Below, piece after piece: positions 1 to 9,910 of a stretch of 64,000 nt of DNA (positions within the stretch are counted from its first letter, which is position 1; the number at the start of each line of letters is the position of its first letter). Position numbers and translations under genes: made by a program. Source of the DNA: Ancylomarina subtilis (GTDB lineage: Bacteria > Bacteroidota > Bacteroidia > Bacteroidales > Marinifilaceae); NCBI RefSeq assembly GCF_004217115.1, contig NZ_SHKN01000003.1, positions 124,001-188,000 of the forward strand, given 5' to 3'. The notes beneath the pieces were generated by a model. It had not been told where the DNA came from and searched no databases. It was given only the letters and a program-made list of their open reading frames with translations.

Positions 1-42
1 AGTTCTCATTTTTTTTGATGTGCTTAGATTGGAACGTATTCA

Positions 43-64
43 GGGAGAATTTCAAAATTCTCCC
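43..64. terminator. inverted repeat, possible terminator
   Basis: The sequence shows GGGAGAAT and ATTCTCCC arms around a short TTCAAA loop, just beyond the stop codon of the minus-strand ABC permease. The run after the stem is T-rich only on the plus strand, so it could end a plus-strand gene lying left of the window, or act weakly for the minus-strand efflux operon. Confidence 0.4.
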
Positions 65-81
65 ATTTTATTGTTTGAGAT

Positions 82-789
82 TTAAACAAATTTCTCTCGT
101 TTCTGTAGGTTGATTAAACTCCAAAGAATAGAGACGACTGATCCCACAACCAACATCATTCTGTTTTGATAGAGCACATTTTGCCAAATGGCGTAACTCA
201 TATCACTAGGCACATCAAATGGATTTAAAAAGATATTCCATTTACTCGATTCCAAGGGTTCTGCAAGAATCAGAAAGATCAAACCAATAATAACCATGAT
301 AACGGCAGCTCCACTGGCATTTTTGATGAGAGAGGCCAGTAAAAAAGCTAAACTCGCTAAGAATATCAGGCTATACATCAGCTCGTAGACCATATGAAAA
401 ACGGGTATCCGGATAATGGTAAACACCACAATCCACGACATGAAGCTTATGAGAACCAGCAAGAGCATGATGCTGAGTAAAAAACGCACCAGGTAGACTT
501 TGTAACGGTAATTGGGGATACCGAATATGATCTCGAGCATACGGGTATCCTTGTCAGATTGAATGTTGTAGATAACGGGATAGAACAAAATCAGTATCCC
601 AGGAAATAGCAACGTTGAAAAGATATCTGCCTCTTCGGGACTCGAATCGGAAAATAGCATAATGCCTGTGACCATTAGGAAAAAGGCAAAGGCTGCAATG
701 AGAAAATAGATGAACTTATTGGCAAATATAATCTTGACATTGTAGCGTATAAAATCGCGAATGAGTTTTACTTGTTCTATTCCTTTCAT
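82..789 (-). CDS. ABC-2 type transporter permease subunit
   Basis: A 235-residue integral membrane protein with about six hydrophobic helices (near residues 28-45, 58-75, 100-125, 135-155, 160-178 and 212-226), the size and layout of an ABC-2 export permease. It is the last gene of the minus-strand efflux operon, 60 bases after the RND-ABC fusion gene. It has no NBD of its own, so it should rely on the ABC domain fused to its neighbour or on the operon's stand-alone ATPase (inference). The charged stretch SDKDTRMLEI after the third helix resembles the coupling loop of such permeases. The substrate is unknown. The start chosen is the first ATG; the context leaves little room for another. Confidence 0.8.
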   Translation of the reverse strand: MKGIEQVKLIRDFIRYNVKIIFANKFIYFLIAAFAFFLMVTGIMLFSDSSPEEADIFSTLLFPGILILFYPVIYNIQSDKDTRMLEIIFGIPNYRYKVYLVRFLLSIMLLLVLISFMSWIVVFTIIRIPVFHMVYELMYSLIFLASLAFLLASLIKNASGAAVIMVIIGLIFLILAEPLESSKWNIFLNPFDVPSDMSYAIWQNVLYQNRMMLVVGSVVSILWSLINLQKREKFV

Positions 790-849
790 AAATATGAGAT
801 TTTAGATGTGAGTTAAACCATCTAACTTTAATCTTTATCCTTTTTTCCT

Positions 850-3800
850 TTATCCTTTAACATTATGCTTGCTGAGTGGAGTCGAAGCATCTTGTTCATT
901 CAACAGACAGAGATATGCATCTTCCAGATTGGCTTTTGTGCTTATGGCACCGTAGCCCGGATTTTCATCTGACAGACAACGAACACGAATTTGATCCTTA
1001 TCCCTCATATGATGGATAATGACATGCTCAGCTTTTAACTGTTCAAACTCCTCCGTTGAAACCGTCAGCACCCATACTTTTCCGTTAGCAATACCAGCCA
1101 TATGAACGGGCTCTCCCAGATACTTAAGTTCTCCTTTTTTCACAACACCAACTCGGTTACACGAACTGGCCACATCTTCGATAATATGGGTGGAGAAGAT
1201 CACAATTCTATCCTGACTTAATTCGACCAGAAGATTTCTGAATCGAATTCTTTCGCGAGGATCGAGACCTGCAGTAGGTTCATCAACCACTAATATTCGC
1301 GGTAAGTGGAGTAGAATTTGAGCGATACCGATTCTTTGTTTCATACCACCAGAGAATGAACCAATTTTATCATCCTTTTGATCGAGCATATGTACGGCAC
1401 TTAAAACATATTTAATGCGTTCGTGTCTTTCTTTATTGTTTTTCAATTTTTTGATGATTCCCATATAGTTGAGGAAATCCCATGCCGTCATATTTTCGTA
1501 CATTCCAAATTCCTGAGGAAGATAGCCGATCAATCCTTGCAGTTCTTCACGTTTCTCACGAACATCAATCCCATTGATTGTGATTTGCCCATAGCTTTGT
1601 TCCAGTATGCCGCAAATGATTCGCATGAGTGTGGATTTACCTGCTCCATTGGGGCCCAATAAACCAAACATACCGTTTCCTATATTTAGGGATATGCCTT
1701 TAACTGCCTTAAAGGGGACTTTCTTTTTCCCGATAACCGGTATGATCAGGACAAAGCGATAGAAGTTTTTACGTAGGCCACTAAAACGCCCTTTTAGTCT
1801 ATTGATATTGATTTTATCACGGTAAATTTTATCAGAAGAAAGCTTAATCGTCAGAGCCAGATACCAGATGACAGCGATAGGAATAAGCAGCCCAATAAGA
1901 TCGTATTTCTGATAGGCATAGTAGAGTACAAATAGAGGGAAAAACCAAAAAATAGCTTTCTGACTCACAGAAATGAGGAATTGAATCCACTTGCTTTTAG
2001 CCTCTGTTTTTAGATGATCACGATAGGCCATGATTGGCTTTATGAAACTCAATAACATGATTTGGAAAAGGATGGACAAAATAAGCACCCAGATCTGAAT
2101 TTGTATGTGGTAGAAGATGAAAAAGACCATAAAAGCGATCAGAGGAATCTGCCAGATTAGGACGACAAAATCATGAATTGAATGGTAAGCTTGTTTTAAA
2201 CCAAGGCGTTCTCTGATTTTGAGTCCTGATTTCCATTCGCGTGTAAATCGATTATCCCAATCGTAAATTTTTACCAGGTTTTTAATTTCAATATGCAAGG
2301 CTTCATCAGGAGCAATCAGTTCTTCGTTGGCCTTTCGTAAGCTGGCCGAGATGAAATAAATGCAGGCGGGTACAGACAGAAGTAAAACAAGGAAAGCGAT
2401 GATTTGCCATATTTTACTATCAACTTCGGTATAGATGAAATAAGTTCCTAAAATCCAGAAGGTAAACTGAATGCCCTTAACCCATATTTTTTGACCCCGT
2501 AGCCATGTGAGGCTGGTTTGTAATCCGGCATAGACCGTAGGTATAAATACCAATGTTAGAACGGTACTTAAGCTTAAACCACCAATGACGGTGATGGCAA
2601 ATGGCACACCAATTTCAGTAACATACTCGGCTCGCCCAAGTGCCAGTGGCATCAGTGCAATTATGGTTGTGATAGCGGTAATGAGAATAGGTCGGATACG
2701 TGCCAAACCAGCCATAATAAGTGCACGAGATTCTCTATAGCCTCGTTTCTGCAGAACATTGGAATAATCGATCATGATAATTCCGTTGTTGACCACGATT
2801 CCCAAAAGGATAATAAAGCCTGTAAACACATTGGCATTTATAAGTGAAGTCCCGGTCAGAATAAGAGCGACCAATGAGCCAATTGCAGCCATTGGGATAG
2901 AAAACATCATGACAATGGGCATGGTAAAAGATTCGAATACCGATGCCAGAATCATAAAGATGAGAATAAAAGCCATCAGAAAGAGAAAGCCAAACTCGTC
3001 CAAGGGGTTCTCTTCGTGTATGATTTCAATGGCAATGCCTGAAGGCAGATTCATCCGCTCTACAAGCTCATCAACCTCAACTCGTGCAGCTGTTAGGAGA
3101 TCTTTCTCATCATTGACTTCAGCAATAAACTGATATTCAACCTCCAATTGCTTCTCCTGATTGGTTCGTTTAATGCTCGATAAACCATCAGTGAAATTGA
3201 GTTGACTGATGGTTTGCAATTCAAACTCAGCCCCCTGGTTTCCTTTAACAGTCAGTTTTCTCAAATCTTTTGCATCTCGTGTTTCCTGACTTGATTCTCC
3301 TTGTGTTTTTATGACGATATCGTATTCGTCAGTTCCATCTTTGAAGGTCACGCCGCTTGAAAATTCCTTCTGAAATGAGTTTAACTCTGATAAAACGGAG
3401 TTGACAGGAATATCGTAAATCGCCATAATTTGCTTATCCATCTCAAGAAGCATTTCTGGTCGCTTACTGGGTATTTTTACTGAAACTTGTTCCATAGATG
3501 AGAGTTGCTCCAGATAATATTGAAGATCTTCAGACAGATCTAACATCTTGTCGAAATCCTGTCCTTTAATAACGAGTTTCTCTTTTTGTGTTCCCAGGCC
3601 CAGCATTCCCATAAAAGGATTATCACCGCCAAAATCACCACCGCCGCCACCAAATCGGCGCCCTTTTGCAGGTGCTTCCCAGCTGAATGAAGCTCGTGGA
3701 ATATTTTCGAGACGTTCTAATATATTTTTCTTAATGGCCGGAATAGATCGGTTTAGTATATCACGATAGTCATCGACTAATGAGATGCTTAAGACGGCCT

Positions 3801-5598
3801 CTTCTTCGTAAACCTGACTCGTGATATCTTTCTTCTCTTCAAGGGATTCAAGATTTTTCTCGACTTCTCTAATAACAAGATCCGTATTGTTGAGAGTGGT
3901 GCCGCCCGGAAGTGTTACATAGAGCTTGATGTCCTTTATTTCAGCTTCGTTTTTTGACATAAAGCTCAGGCCTAAGCTGATTAAGAGTGTGATGAAAAAT
4001 AGCCCAAGTGCCCCCAGAATTGTTTTTCCAGGGAATCGCATGCAAGATTTTAAAAGAACCAGATAGATTTGAACCAATCGGTTATGAAGCGAGATGCTTT
4101 CGAAATTTACAGGACGGCTTTTACCCTTACGTTTTAGAAACGTATGCGTAATCATAGGAATCAAAAGCAGAGCGACGACTAATGAAACCAAAAGCGTTGA
4201 AATAATGGAAACACCAATGTGTTTTCCCATCAGTCCAATCATGAAGTTTGAAGAAAACAAAAAGGGCAGAAACACGGTTATGGTCGTCAGTGTGGCTGCA
4301 AATATTGAACGCCATACTTCTTTAGTGCCTTGAATAACCGCCGTATCGGCATCAATTTTTTTAGCTGCCAGTCGATATATATTTTCGAGGACGACGATAC
4401 TATTATCGAGCAACATACCAATGGCAAGAGCCATTCCTAAAAGGGTTAAGGTGTTAATGCTGATGCCATAGGCATAGAAAAAGTTAAATGCCGTATAAAC
4501 TGAGATGGGAATAGCCAAAGCAATGGCGACAACTAAACGAATATTTTTCAAGAAAATCCATAGAACAAAGATGGCCAGTAAGCCACCTACCAGCGCTAAT
4601 TCGATAATTAAATCGATATTGGTTTTCATGATTTCAGCACTGTTGGATTGGACAACAATACTCACATCTTTGTTTTCTAATTCGTGATTAAGTTCCGCAA
4701 TCTTTTCAATAACCGTCTCAGACAAGTCAATAATATTCGCCTGTGCATCTCTGGTCAATTGCAGCGTAACGGCTTCTTTCCCATTGACGCGACTATATGA
4801 GTTTTGTTCTTTTACACCAAAATGAATATCGGCAATATCTTTAAGTTTGATTTTGCCTTGTTCCTTTACAACCAATTCGTGAATATCTGTTATATCAGTA
4901 AATTCTGAAACCACATTAACAAAGTGCATTCTGTTATTCTCGATAACCTTACCTGCAAAGCTTCTTTTACTGTCATTTTGGCTAAGAGCTGAGCGAACCA
5001 GTGATGGACTGATGCCGTAACTTTTGCAAACATCATCGCGAAGTAAAATTTCAATCGATTTTTCACGTCCACCAAAAATGGCAACATTCGCTATACCATC
5101 TATATTTTTAATCTGATCCAGTATCTCATTCTGAGTGACTTGTCGAACACGATCGACTCCTCCACTGCCACGAACCTGAATATTCATGAACATATTGGTG
5201 AGTTGTTCTAAATCGAATTTCACAACCTGAACCATGAATTCTTTAGGAAGATCTTTTTTTGCTTGCTCAACCTTTTCAGCAAGTTTCAGATAAGCATATT
5301 TCGTGTTGGTTCCTTGTTCGAAAGAGATCTGAATATTACCGCTTTGCTGTCCGGCAGTAGATGTTATCTTTTCAACCCCCTCAAGACTTCCAACGATCCC
5401 TTCAAGCGGTATGATGGCTTGGTTTTCCATATAGCGAGGATCGACTTCCTGACGCGCGCTAACCTGAATAAAGAGCATCGGAAGCTGGGCATTGGGAATT
5501 AATTCGACCGGAAGTTGCTTGTAGGAGAAGACCCCCAACATGCTAAGTCCGGTGAAGAGCATTGCGATTAAAACCTTTCGTTTTATAATGAAATTCAT
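850..5598 (-). CDS. RND efflux permease fused to an ABC ATPase domain
   Basis: A 1582-residue inner-membrane fusion. Residues 1 to about 1030 form a complete RND (AcrB/HAE1-type) pump: TM1 at 8-25, a first porter domain, TM helices 2-6 around 330-485 with the TM4 motif GMLLDNSIVVLEN (D398), a second porter domain from about 550, and TM helices 8-12 at about 868-1025. Two extra helices follow (1040-1057 and 1063-1087). An ABC ATPase domain begins at 1101 with strand IEIKNLVKIY, is interrupted by four further helices (about 1141-1253), and resumes at 1290 with Walker A GPNGAGKST (1315-1323), Q-loop Q1362, signature FSGGMKQR (1415-1422), Walker B VVDEP, D-loop GLDP and H-loop H1471. All ATPase motifs are intact. 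A glycine-rich loop lies at 646-669. RND pumps are normally about 1030 residues and driven by proton flux; an attached NBD suggests ATP coupling or gating (inference). It sits between an RND gene and an ABC permease gene. Confidence 0.9.
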   Translation of the reverse strand: MNFIIKRKVLIAMLFTGLSMLGVFSYKQLPVELIPNAQLPMLFIQVSARQEVDPRYMENQAIIPLEGIVGSLEGVEKITSTAGQQSGNIQISFEQGTNTKYAYLKLAEKVEQAKKDLPKEFMVQVVKFDLEQLTNMFMNIQVRGSGGVDRVRQVTQNEILDQIKNIDGIANVAIFGGREKSIEILLRDDVCKSYGISPSLVRSALSQNDSKRSFAGKVIENNRMHFVNVVSEFTDITDIHELVVKEQGKIKLKDIADIHFGVKEQNSYSRVNGKEAVTLQLTRDAQANIIDLSETVIEKIAELNHELENKDVSIVVQSNSAEIMKTNIDLIIELALVGGLLAIFVLWIFLKNIRLVVAIALAIPISVYTAFNFFYAYGISINTLTLLGMALAIGMLLDNSIVVLENIYRLAAKKIDADTAVIQGTKEVWRSIFAATLTTITVFLPFLFSSNFMIGLMGKHIGVSIISTLLVSLVVALLLIPMITHTFLKRKGKSRPVNFESISLHNRLVQIYLVLLKSCMRFPGKTILGALGLFFITLLISLGLSFMSKNEAEIKDIKLYVTLPGGTTLNNTDLVIREVEKNLESLEEKKDITSQVYEEEAVLSISLVDDYRDILNRSIPAIKKNILERLENIPRASFSWEAPAKGRRFGGGGGDFGGDNPFMGMLGLGTQKEKLVIKGQDFDKMLDLSEDLQYYLEQLSSMEQVSVKIPSKRPEMLLEMDKQIMAIYDIPVNSVLSELNSFQKEFSSGVTFKDGTDEYDIVIKTQGESSQETRDAKDLRKLTVKGNQGAEFELQTISQLNFTDGLSSIKRTNQEKQLEVEYQFIAEVNDEKDLLTAARVEVDELVERMNLPSGIAIEIIHEENPLDEFGFLFLMAFILIFMILASVFESFTMPIVMMFSIPMAAIGSLVALILTGTSLINANVFTGFIILLGIVVNNGIIMIDYSNVLQKRGYRESRALIMAGLARIRPILITAITTIIALMPLALGRAEYVTEIGVPFAITVIGGLSLSTVLTLVFIPTVYAGLQTSLTWLRGQKIWVKGIQFTFWILGTYFIYTEVDSKIWQIIAFLVLLLSVPACIYFISASLRKANEELIAPDEALHIEIKNLVKIYDWDNRFTREWKSGLKIRERLGLKQAYHSIHDFVVLIWQIPLIAFMVFFIFYHIQIQIWVLILSILFQIMLLSFIKPIMAYRDHLKTEAKSKWIQFLISVSQKAIFWFFPLFVLYYAYQKYDLIGLLIPIAVIWYLALTIKLSSDKIYRDKININRLKGRFSGLRKNFYRFVLIIPVIGKKKVPFKAVKGISLNIGNGMFGLLGPNGAGKSTLMRIICGILEQSYGQITINGIDVREKREELQGLIGYLPQEFGMYENMTAWDFLNYMGIIKKLKNNKERHERIKYVLSAVHMLDQKDDKIGSFSGGMKQRIGIAQILLHLPRILVVDEPTAGLDPRERIRFRNLLVELSQDRIVIFSTHIIEDVASSCNRVGVVKKGELKYLGEPVHMAGIANGKVWVLTVSTEEFEQLKAEHVIIHHMRDKDQIRVRCLSDENPGYGAISTKANLEDAYLCLLNEQDASTPLSKHNVKG

Positions 5599-5644
5599 TT
5601 CTGTTCAGATTTTAGTATCAGGCTTTGATTAGCTTCGTTGATTT

Positions 5645-8600
5645 TTATTCTGCGTTTACTGATCTTGAAAAATAGTTTTGTATTCTATCGAACACATAGT
5701 AAACACATGGAATAACCACCAAAGTCAGTAATGTTGAGGTAATCAAACCTGCAATAACGGCTATGGCCATTGGAGCTCTTAAGGCTGCACTCTCACCAAA
5801 GCCAATGGTAAGGGGTAGCAGGGCCAAAATAGTTGTGATACTTGTCATGATGATAGGTCGAATCCTATTCTCACCCGCCATGACAATTGAATTGATTAAG
5901 GGCTCTCCTTGTTGCTTAAACTGATTAATGGCATCAACCAGAATAATAGAGTCGTTGACGGCTATGCCTCCCAGCATAATAATCCCAATATAGGCCATAA
6001 TATTCATGGGAATACCCAAAAGGAAGAAGGCCCAAACAGCACCAACTCCAGCCAATGGGATGGTTAAGAGTATGGTGAAAGGGTGTATTAATGATTCGAA
6101 CTGTGACGCCATAACCATATAGACCAAAATGATAGAAAGCATCAGTGCAAAACTTAAATTTGAGAGTGCTTCTTGTCGTTTTTGTTCTTCACCAATCAGG
6201 TTCACCTGATAGCCTTGTGGTAAATCGATACCTTTGAGTTTGCTGTTTATTTTATCAATAACCTGATCAAATGCTTCTGATCCTTGAATATCGGCACTAA
6301 TCTTTCCTATTCGAGTCTGGTTTCGTCTGAGCATTTGCTTAGGCGATGAGGATTTCTTGATATGAGCCAGCTCGTAAAGAGGAATTTCAGCATTGCCACT
6401 TTTAATACCAATGGTATTTAATTCGGATAGGCTATGTTCTGGTAGTTGAATATTAATATCATTCATCTCACCCCCTTTTTCGAATTTCCCAGCACTTTTT
6501 CCCATTAGTATATCTTGAAGCTGATTGGTAATGGCCTCGGTACTTAAATTAAAAATTCCAGCTTTGTAACGATCTATCACAACATCAACTTCAGGAGCAC
6601 CTTCTTCGATATTGGTTTTGATATTCGTTAAATCGGGTACCTGATTTAAACGATCCTTAACTACATTTGAAAGTCGTTCCAGGATTTCCATATCTTTCCC
6701 TTTTACCTCAACTTCAATTGGGGCATTCTCGGTTCCAATGGTTGATTGCAAGGCTGTTTCGTCTCGAACAATTGTAATTTCAGCATTCGGAATTCCAGCG
6801 ATTAAGGTGCTGACGTGATTCAGGATACTTTCGGATTGAGCCAGATACTCACTTTTAAGACGAATTTTAATATTGGCTGTATTCTCATTCTGGAATACAG
6901 ATTTGTCTGTTGATGAGCTGCTTCCCGGGCCTATTTGGCTATAAATTGTTTCGAATTGCTCTCCCATAGATTGGTTAAGCATGGATTCTATTGCGATTAC
7001 GGTTTGGCTGGTTCTTTCAAGCTGTGTGCCTTCTTTCAGTTCGATATTAAGACTGAACTCGCCAATACCAGCTTTAGGCAGGTATTCATTGCCTACATAA
7101 GGCAGGATGAGGCCTGTAATGATTAAAAGAATTGTTGCCCCACCAATAATTAAAACTCGTTTACTGAGTAATTTCTTAAGTAGGACGCCGTACCAACCAA
7201 TCTTCACTGATTTGAATTTGATGTTTTTCCTTTTTCCTTTGTAAGCATAGTGGAATAGCATTGGAATCATCAGGATAGCCACAAAAAGAGAGGCTATAAG
7301 TGAAAATGCAACCGTCCATGCCTGATCTTTAAATAAGGCTCCTGAAGCCCCATGCATATACACAATCGGAAGAAAAACGACTATGGTGGTTAGTGTTGAA
7401 GCCACAATGGCTCCGCCAACTTCGGAGGTTCCTTCAATGGCAGCATCCTTTACGGATAGACCCAATTCCATTTTCCGGAAGATATTTTCAATAACGACAA
7501 TCGCATTGTCAACTAACATTCCAGCACCAAGAGCCAGCCCTCCTAAAGTCATGATGTTTAGACTGAGTCCATTGAAATACATGAGGTTGAAAGTGGCAAT
7601 GATAGAAACGGGGATTGCAAAACTGACAATAGCCGTTACTTTTATTCTACGTAAGAAAACAAAGAGAACCAAAATGGCAATCAGGACACCAAGTAAAGCG
7701 GTTTCTTCGACTTCATCAATAGCTTTTTGAATAAACTGCCCCTGGTTCTGAACTGTGATAAATTGGTAACCCGGTAAGGCTTTTTTGATGGAAACCATCG
7801 TCTTTTCAAAATCCTCTACCGCTTGTACAGTATTCGATCCGGTTTCTTTATAAATGGATAAACCGATACATCTAATACCATTAATTCGAACAATGTTTTG
7901 AGCCTTTTTAGCAACAAAACTCACTTTTGCGATGTCTTTTAGAAGGATGGGTACTTTTCCTTTTATCAGCGCTTGTTTTTCTGTATTTGATGGAGGTGAA
8001 TCTGTTTTAGTTCCTACTATGACGTTTTCAATTTCATTGATGTTTCGGATTAAACCAGCCCCTTTTATAATATACTTGGTGCCCATTTCCACAATGCTTC
8101 CGCCCGAAAGATTTTGGTTGAGACTTTGTATCTTTTGTACAATCTGATCGATAGTTATGTTGTGAGCATCAAGTAAATATTGATTGGTTTCGATACGAAC
8201 TTCCTTCTCTTGAGCACCTGTTAACTCAACCTCCGCAATTCCGTCTAATCGAATCAGTTCGTTGCGAATATAATTCTCACCCACTTTACGCAATTCATTC
8301 ATATCCTGTATTTCAGGATGCAGCATACCGACTATCAGAATTGGTGAAGCATTGGGATCGTGTTGAGTGATTGTAAATTCATCAATATCGCTATTTTGGC
8401 TATACGAAGAGAGTGTTTTTTGTAAATCAAGTAAAGCCTCGTCCATATCACTTCCCCATGTGTACTCTACTGTAAGTCTTGCCGATCCGACCATACAAAC
8501 GGATGAAACCTGACTCACACCTTTCTGACGAATAGCTTGTGCTTCGATGGCCTCAATGAATTGTTTTTCGATCTCTTCGGGAGGACGTTCACCTGCCTTT

Positions 8601-8749
8601 ATTTCCACAAATATGCGTGGCGCATTCATTTCTGGAAACAGATCAACGTTTAACTTGCCAAGCGAGACGTATCCCAAGAGCAATATCGCCATAATGATCA
8701 TGGATACTGTCACTGGATAGTTGACCGAAAATTGAGTTATTTTCTTCAT
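5645..8749 (-). CDS. RND family efflux permease (HAE1/AcrB-type)
   Basis: A 1034-residue inner-membrane pump of normal RND length with the 1+5, 1+5 helix pattern: TM1 at about 11-30, helices 2-6 at about 347-505, TM7 at about 533 and helices 8-12 at the C-terminal end. TM4 carries GMLVDNAIVVIEN, whose D414 matches the first relay aspartate of AcrB TM4; the second is Asn, as in many HAE1-like pumps. It should use proton-motive force to export compounds through the periplasmic adaptor and TolC protein encoded upstream. It precedes the RND-ABC fusion by 46 bases, so the two RND proteins could form a heterotrimer, as MdtB and MdtC do (inference). The substrate is unknown. Confidence 0.93.
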   Translation of the reverse strand: MKKITQFSVNYPVTVSMIIMAILLLGYVSLGKLNVDLFPEMNAPRIFVEIKAGERPPEEIEKQFIEAIEAQAIRQKGVSQVSSVCMVGSARLTVEYTWGSDMDEALLDLQKTLSSYSQNSDIDEFTITQHDPNASPILIVGMLHPEIQDMNELRKVGENYIRNELIRLDGIAEVELTGAQEKEVRIETNQYLLDAHNITIDQIVQKIQSLNQNLSGGSIVEMGTKYIIKGAGLIRNINEIENVIVGTKTDSPPSNTEKQALIKGKVPILLKDIAKVSFVAKKAQNIVRINGIRCIGLSIYKETGSNTVQAVEDFEKTMVSIKKALPGYQFITVQNQGQFIQKAIDEVEETALLGVLIAILVLFVFLRRIKVTAIVSFAIPVSIIATFNLMYFNGLSLNIMTLGGLALGAGMLVDNAIVVIENIFRKMELGLSVKDAAIEGTSEVGGAIVASTLTTIVVFLPIVYMHGASGALFKDQAWTVAFSLIASLFVAILMIPMLFHYAYKGKRKNIKFKSVKIGWYGVLLKKLLSKRVLIIGGATILLIITGLILPYVGNEYLPKAGIGEFSLNIELKEGTQLERTSQTVIAIESMLNQSMGEQFETIYSQIGPGSSSSTDKSVFQNENTANIKIRLKSEYLAQSESILNHVSTLIAGIPNAEITIVRDETALQSTIGTENAPIEVEVKGKDMEILERLSNVVKDRLNQVPDLTNIKTNIEEGAPEVDVVIDRYKAGIFNLSTEAITNQLQDILMGKSAGKFEKGGEMNDINIQLPEHSLSELNTIGIKSGNAEIPLYELAHIKKSSSPKQMLRRNQTRIGKISADIQGSEAFDQVIDKINSKLKGIDLPQGYQVNLIGEEQKRQEALSNLSFALMLSIILVYMVMASQFESLIHPFTILLTIPLAGVGAVWAFFLLGIPMNIMAYIGIIMLGGIAVNDSIILVDAINQFKQQGEPLINSIVMAGENRIRPIIMTSITTILALLPLTIGFGESAALRAPMAIAVIAGLITSTLLTLVVIPCVYYVFDRIQNYFSRSVNAE

Positions 8750-8819
8750 TTTGTAAGACTTTATAATAGTTTGTTATGCTATTTTGAATTGAGAAGGTGC
8801 TGATTTCAAAATAACAAGC

Positions 8820-9869
8820 CTATTTTACAATTTTAATCTTCGATCTGTTTCTTAAGGTTTCAAAACCTTTAATAACTAAACGATCCTTTTCTTCCAAACC
8901 AGAAACGATCTGAACCTCTTTAGGATTTTCTAATCCAAACTGAACAACTCTTTCCTCAGCCAAACCCTTGTTTACCACAAATACGATATTCCCATTCTGT
9001 TTGCTTAAGATGATATCTTTAGGAATAACAATTGAATTATCGGCTTTTGCAACGATGATTTCACCTTTTGCAAACATTCCTGGACGCAATAAAAGCTTGG
9101 AGTTATTGATGTTGATAACCGCTTTGAACGATCTGGTTTCTGAGTTTATAGCAGGTGAAATTTGGGCCAATACACCACTTAGGGTATCACCAGGAATGGT
9201 ATAGTTCACGATCTTAACTTTCTGACCCGTTTTAACCGAAGCGATATTTTTTTCGGCAAGATTAATTTCCATAAGAAGCTTGCTGTAATCCATAATACCG
9301 AATAGAGGTGAAGCAGCTTCAACCCTCGTATTTTCTGTGTAGTGGTTTAGACTCGTAATTGTGCCTGAAAAGGGCGCTTTGATTTTTAATTTAGCTAAAC
9401 GATATAGGGCATCTTCGTATGCGTATTTTGCATTTATCAAGTCGATTTCAGCTTTTTTCACATCAGATAGTGTGACGCCTCCTTTTTCATATAAAGATTG
9501 TTGCTTATCGAACCCTTGTTGAGAAATTTGTAAACTTAATTCCTGAGATTTGATTTTGATATTGTTCTCGTATTCCTTGTCCTCAAATGCAATGATTTCA
9601 GTTCCTTCTTTTACAAAATCACCCAAAGCAAATTTTCGTCCTGTTGCAGGGTTAATTTTCAAGTGATATTTTCCTGCAACTTCACTTTTTACATCTACTG
9701 TTTTTACAGGATTTACGGTACCGGTTGTGCTGATGAATTTTTCGATACTTTTAGTTGCAACTTCCTTTACAGAAACCTGTACAGCGATGTCTTTATTGAG
9801 ATCAGTTGCCTTATCGTTACAGGCTAAAAGGATGGCAAGACTTAAAATTAAGAAGGCGATTCGTTTCAT
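8820..9869 (-). CDS. RND periplasmic adaptor (membrane fusion) lipoprotein
   Basis: A 349-residue adaptor linking the inner-membrane pump to the TolC protein. The start was placed at 9869 because it gives a clean lipoprotein signal (MKRIAFLILSLAILLAC, lipobox LLAC). The frame is open further upstream, to 9977, but that would overlap the TolC gene and put a non-signal sequence ahead of the hydrophobic segment. After the lipid-anchored Cys come the split barrel-sandwich/lipoyl half (near VKSEVAGKYHLKINP), an alpha-helical hairpin, the second lipoyl half (IKAPFSGTITSLNHY), and the beta-barrel and membrane-proximal domains. HlyD/MexA-like adaptors of this layout form the periplasmic conduit. It lies directly between the TolC and RND genes. 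Confidence 0.92.
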   Translation of the reverse strand: MKRIAFLILSLAILLACNDKATDLNKDIAVQVSVKEVATKSIEKFISTTGTVNPVKTVDVKSEVAGKYHLKINPATGRKFALGDFVKEGTEIIAFEDKEYENNIKIKSQELSLQISQQGFDKQQSLYEKGGVTLSDVKKAEIDLINAKYAYEDALYRLAKLKIKAPFSGTITSLNHYTENTRVEAASPLFGIMDYSKLLMEINLAEKNIASVKTGQKVKIVNYTIPGDTLSGVLAQISPAINSETRSFKAVININNSKLLLRPGMFAKGEIIVAKADNSIVIPKDIILSKQNGNIVFVVNKGLAEERVVQFGLENPKEVQIVSGLEEKDRLVIKGFETLRNRSKIKIVK

Positions 9870-9910
9870 TGTTATGGCGTTTGTATGGTATATCATGATT
9901 GAATTGGTGA

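Noticed and set aside
7383-7730. Plus-strand open frame of 115 codons opposite the RND gene
   Set aside because: It is fully antisense to a well-supported RND pump and its product has no recognisable domain; the same is true of other frames opposite the RND, TonB and ileS genes.
5645-8749. Asn in place of the second TM4 relay Asp of the RND pumps
   Set aside because: The DN form is common in HAE1-like RND pumps outside the AcrB branch, so it is not a defect.
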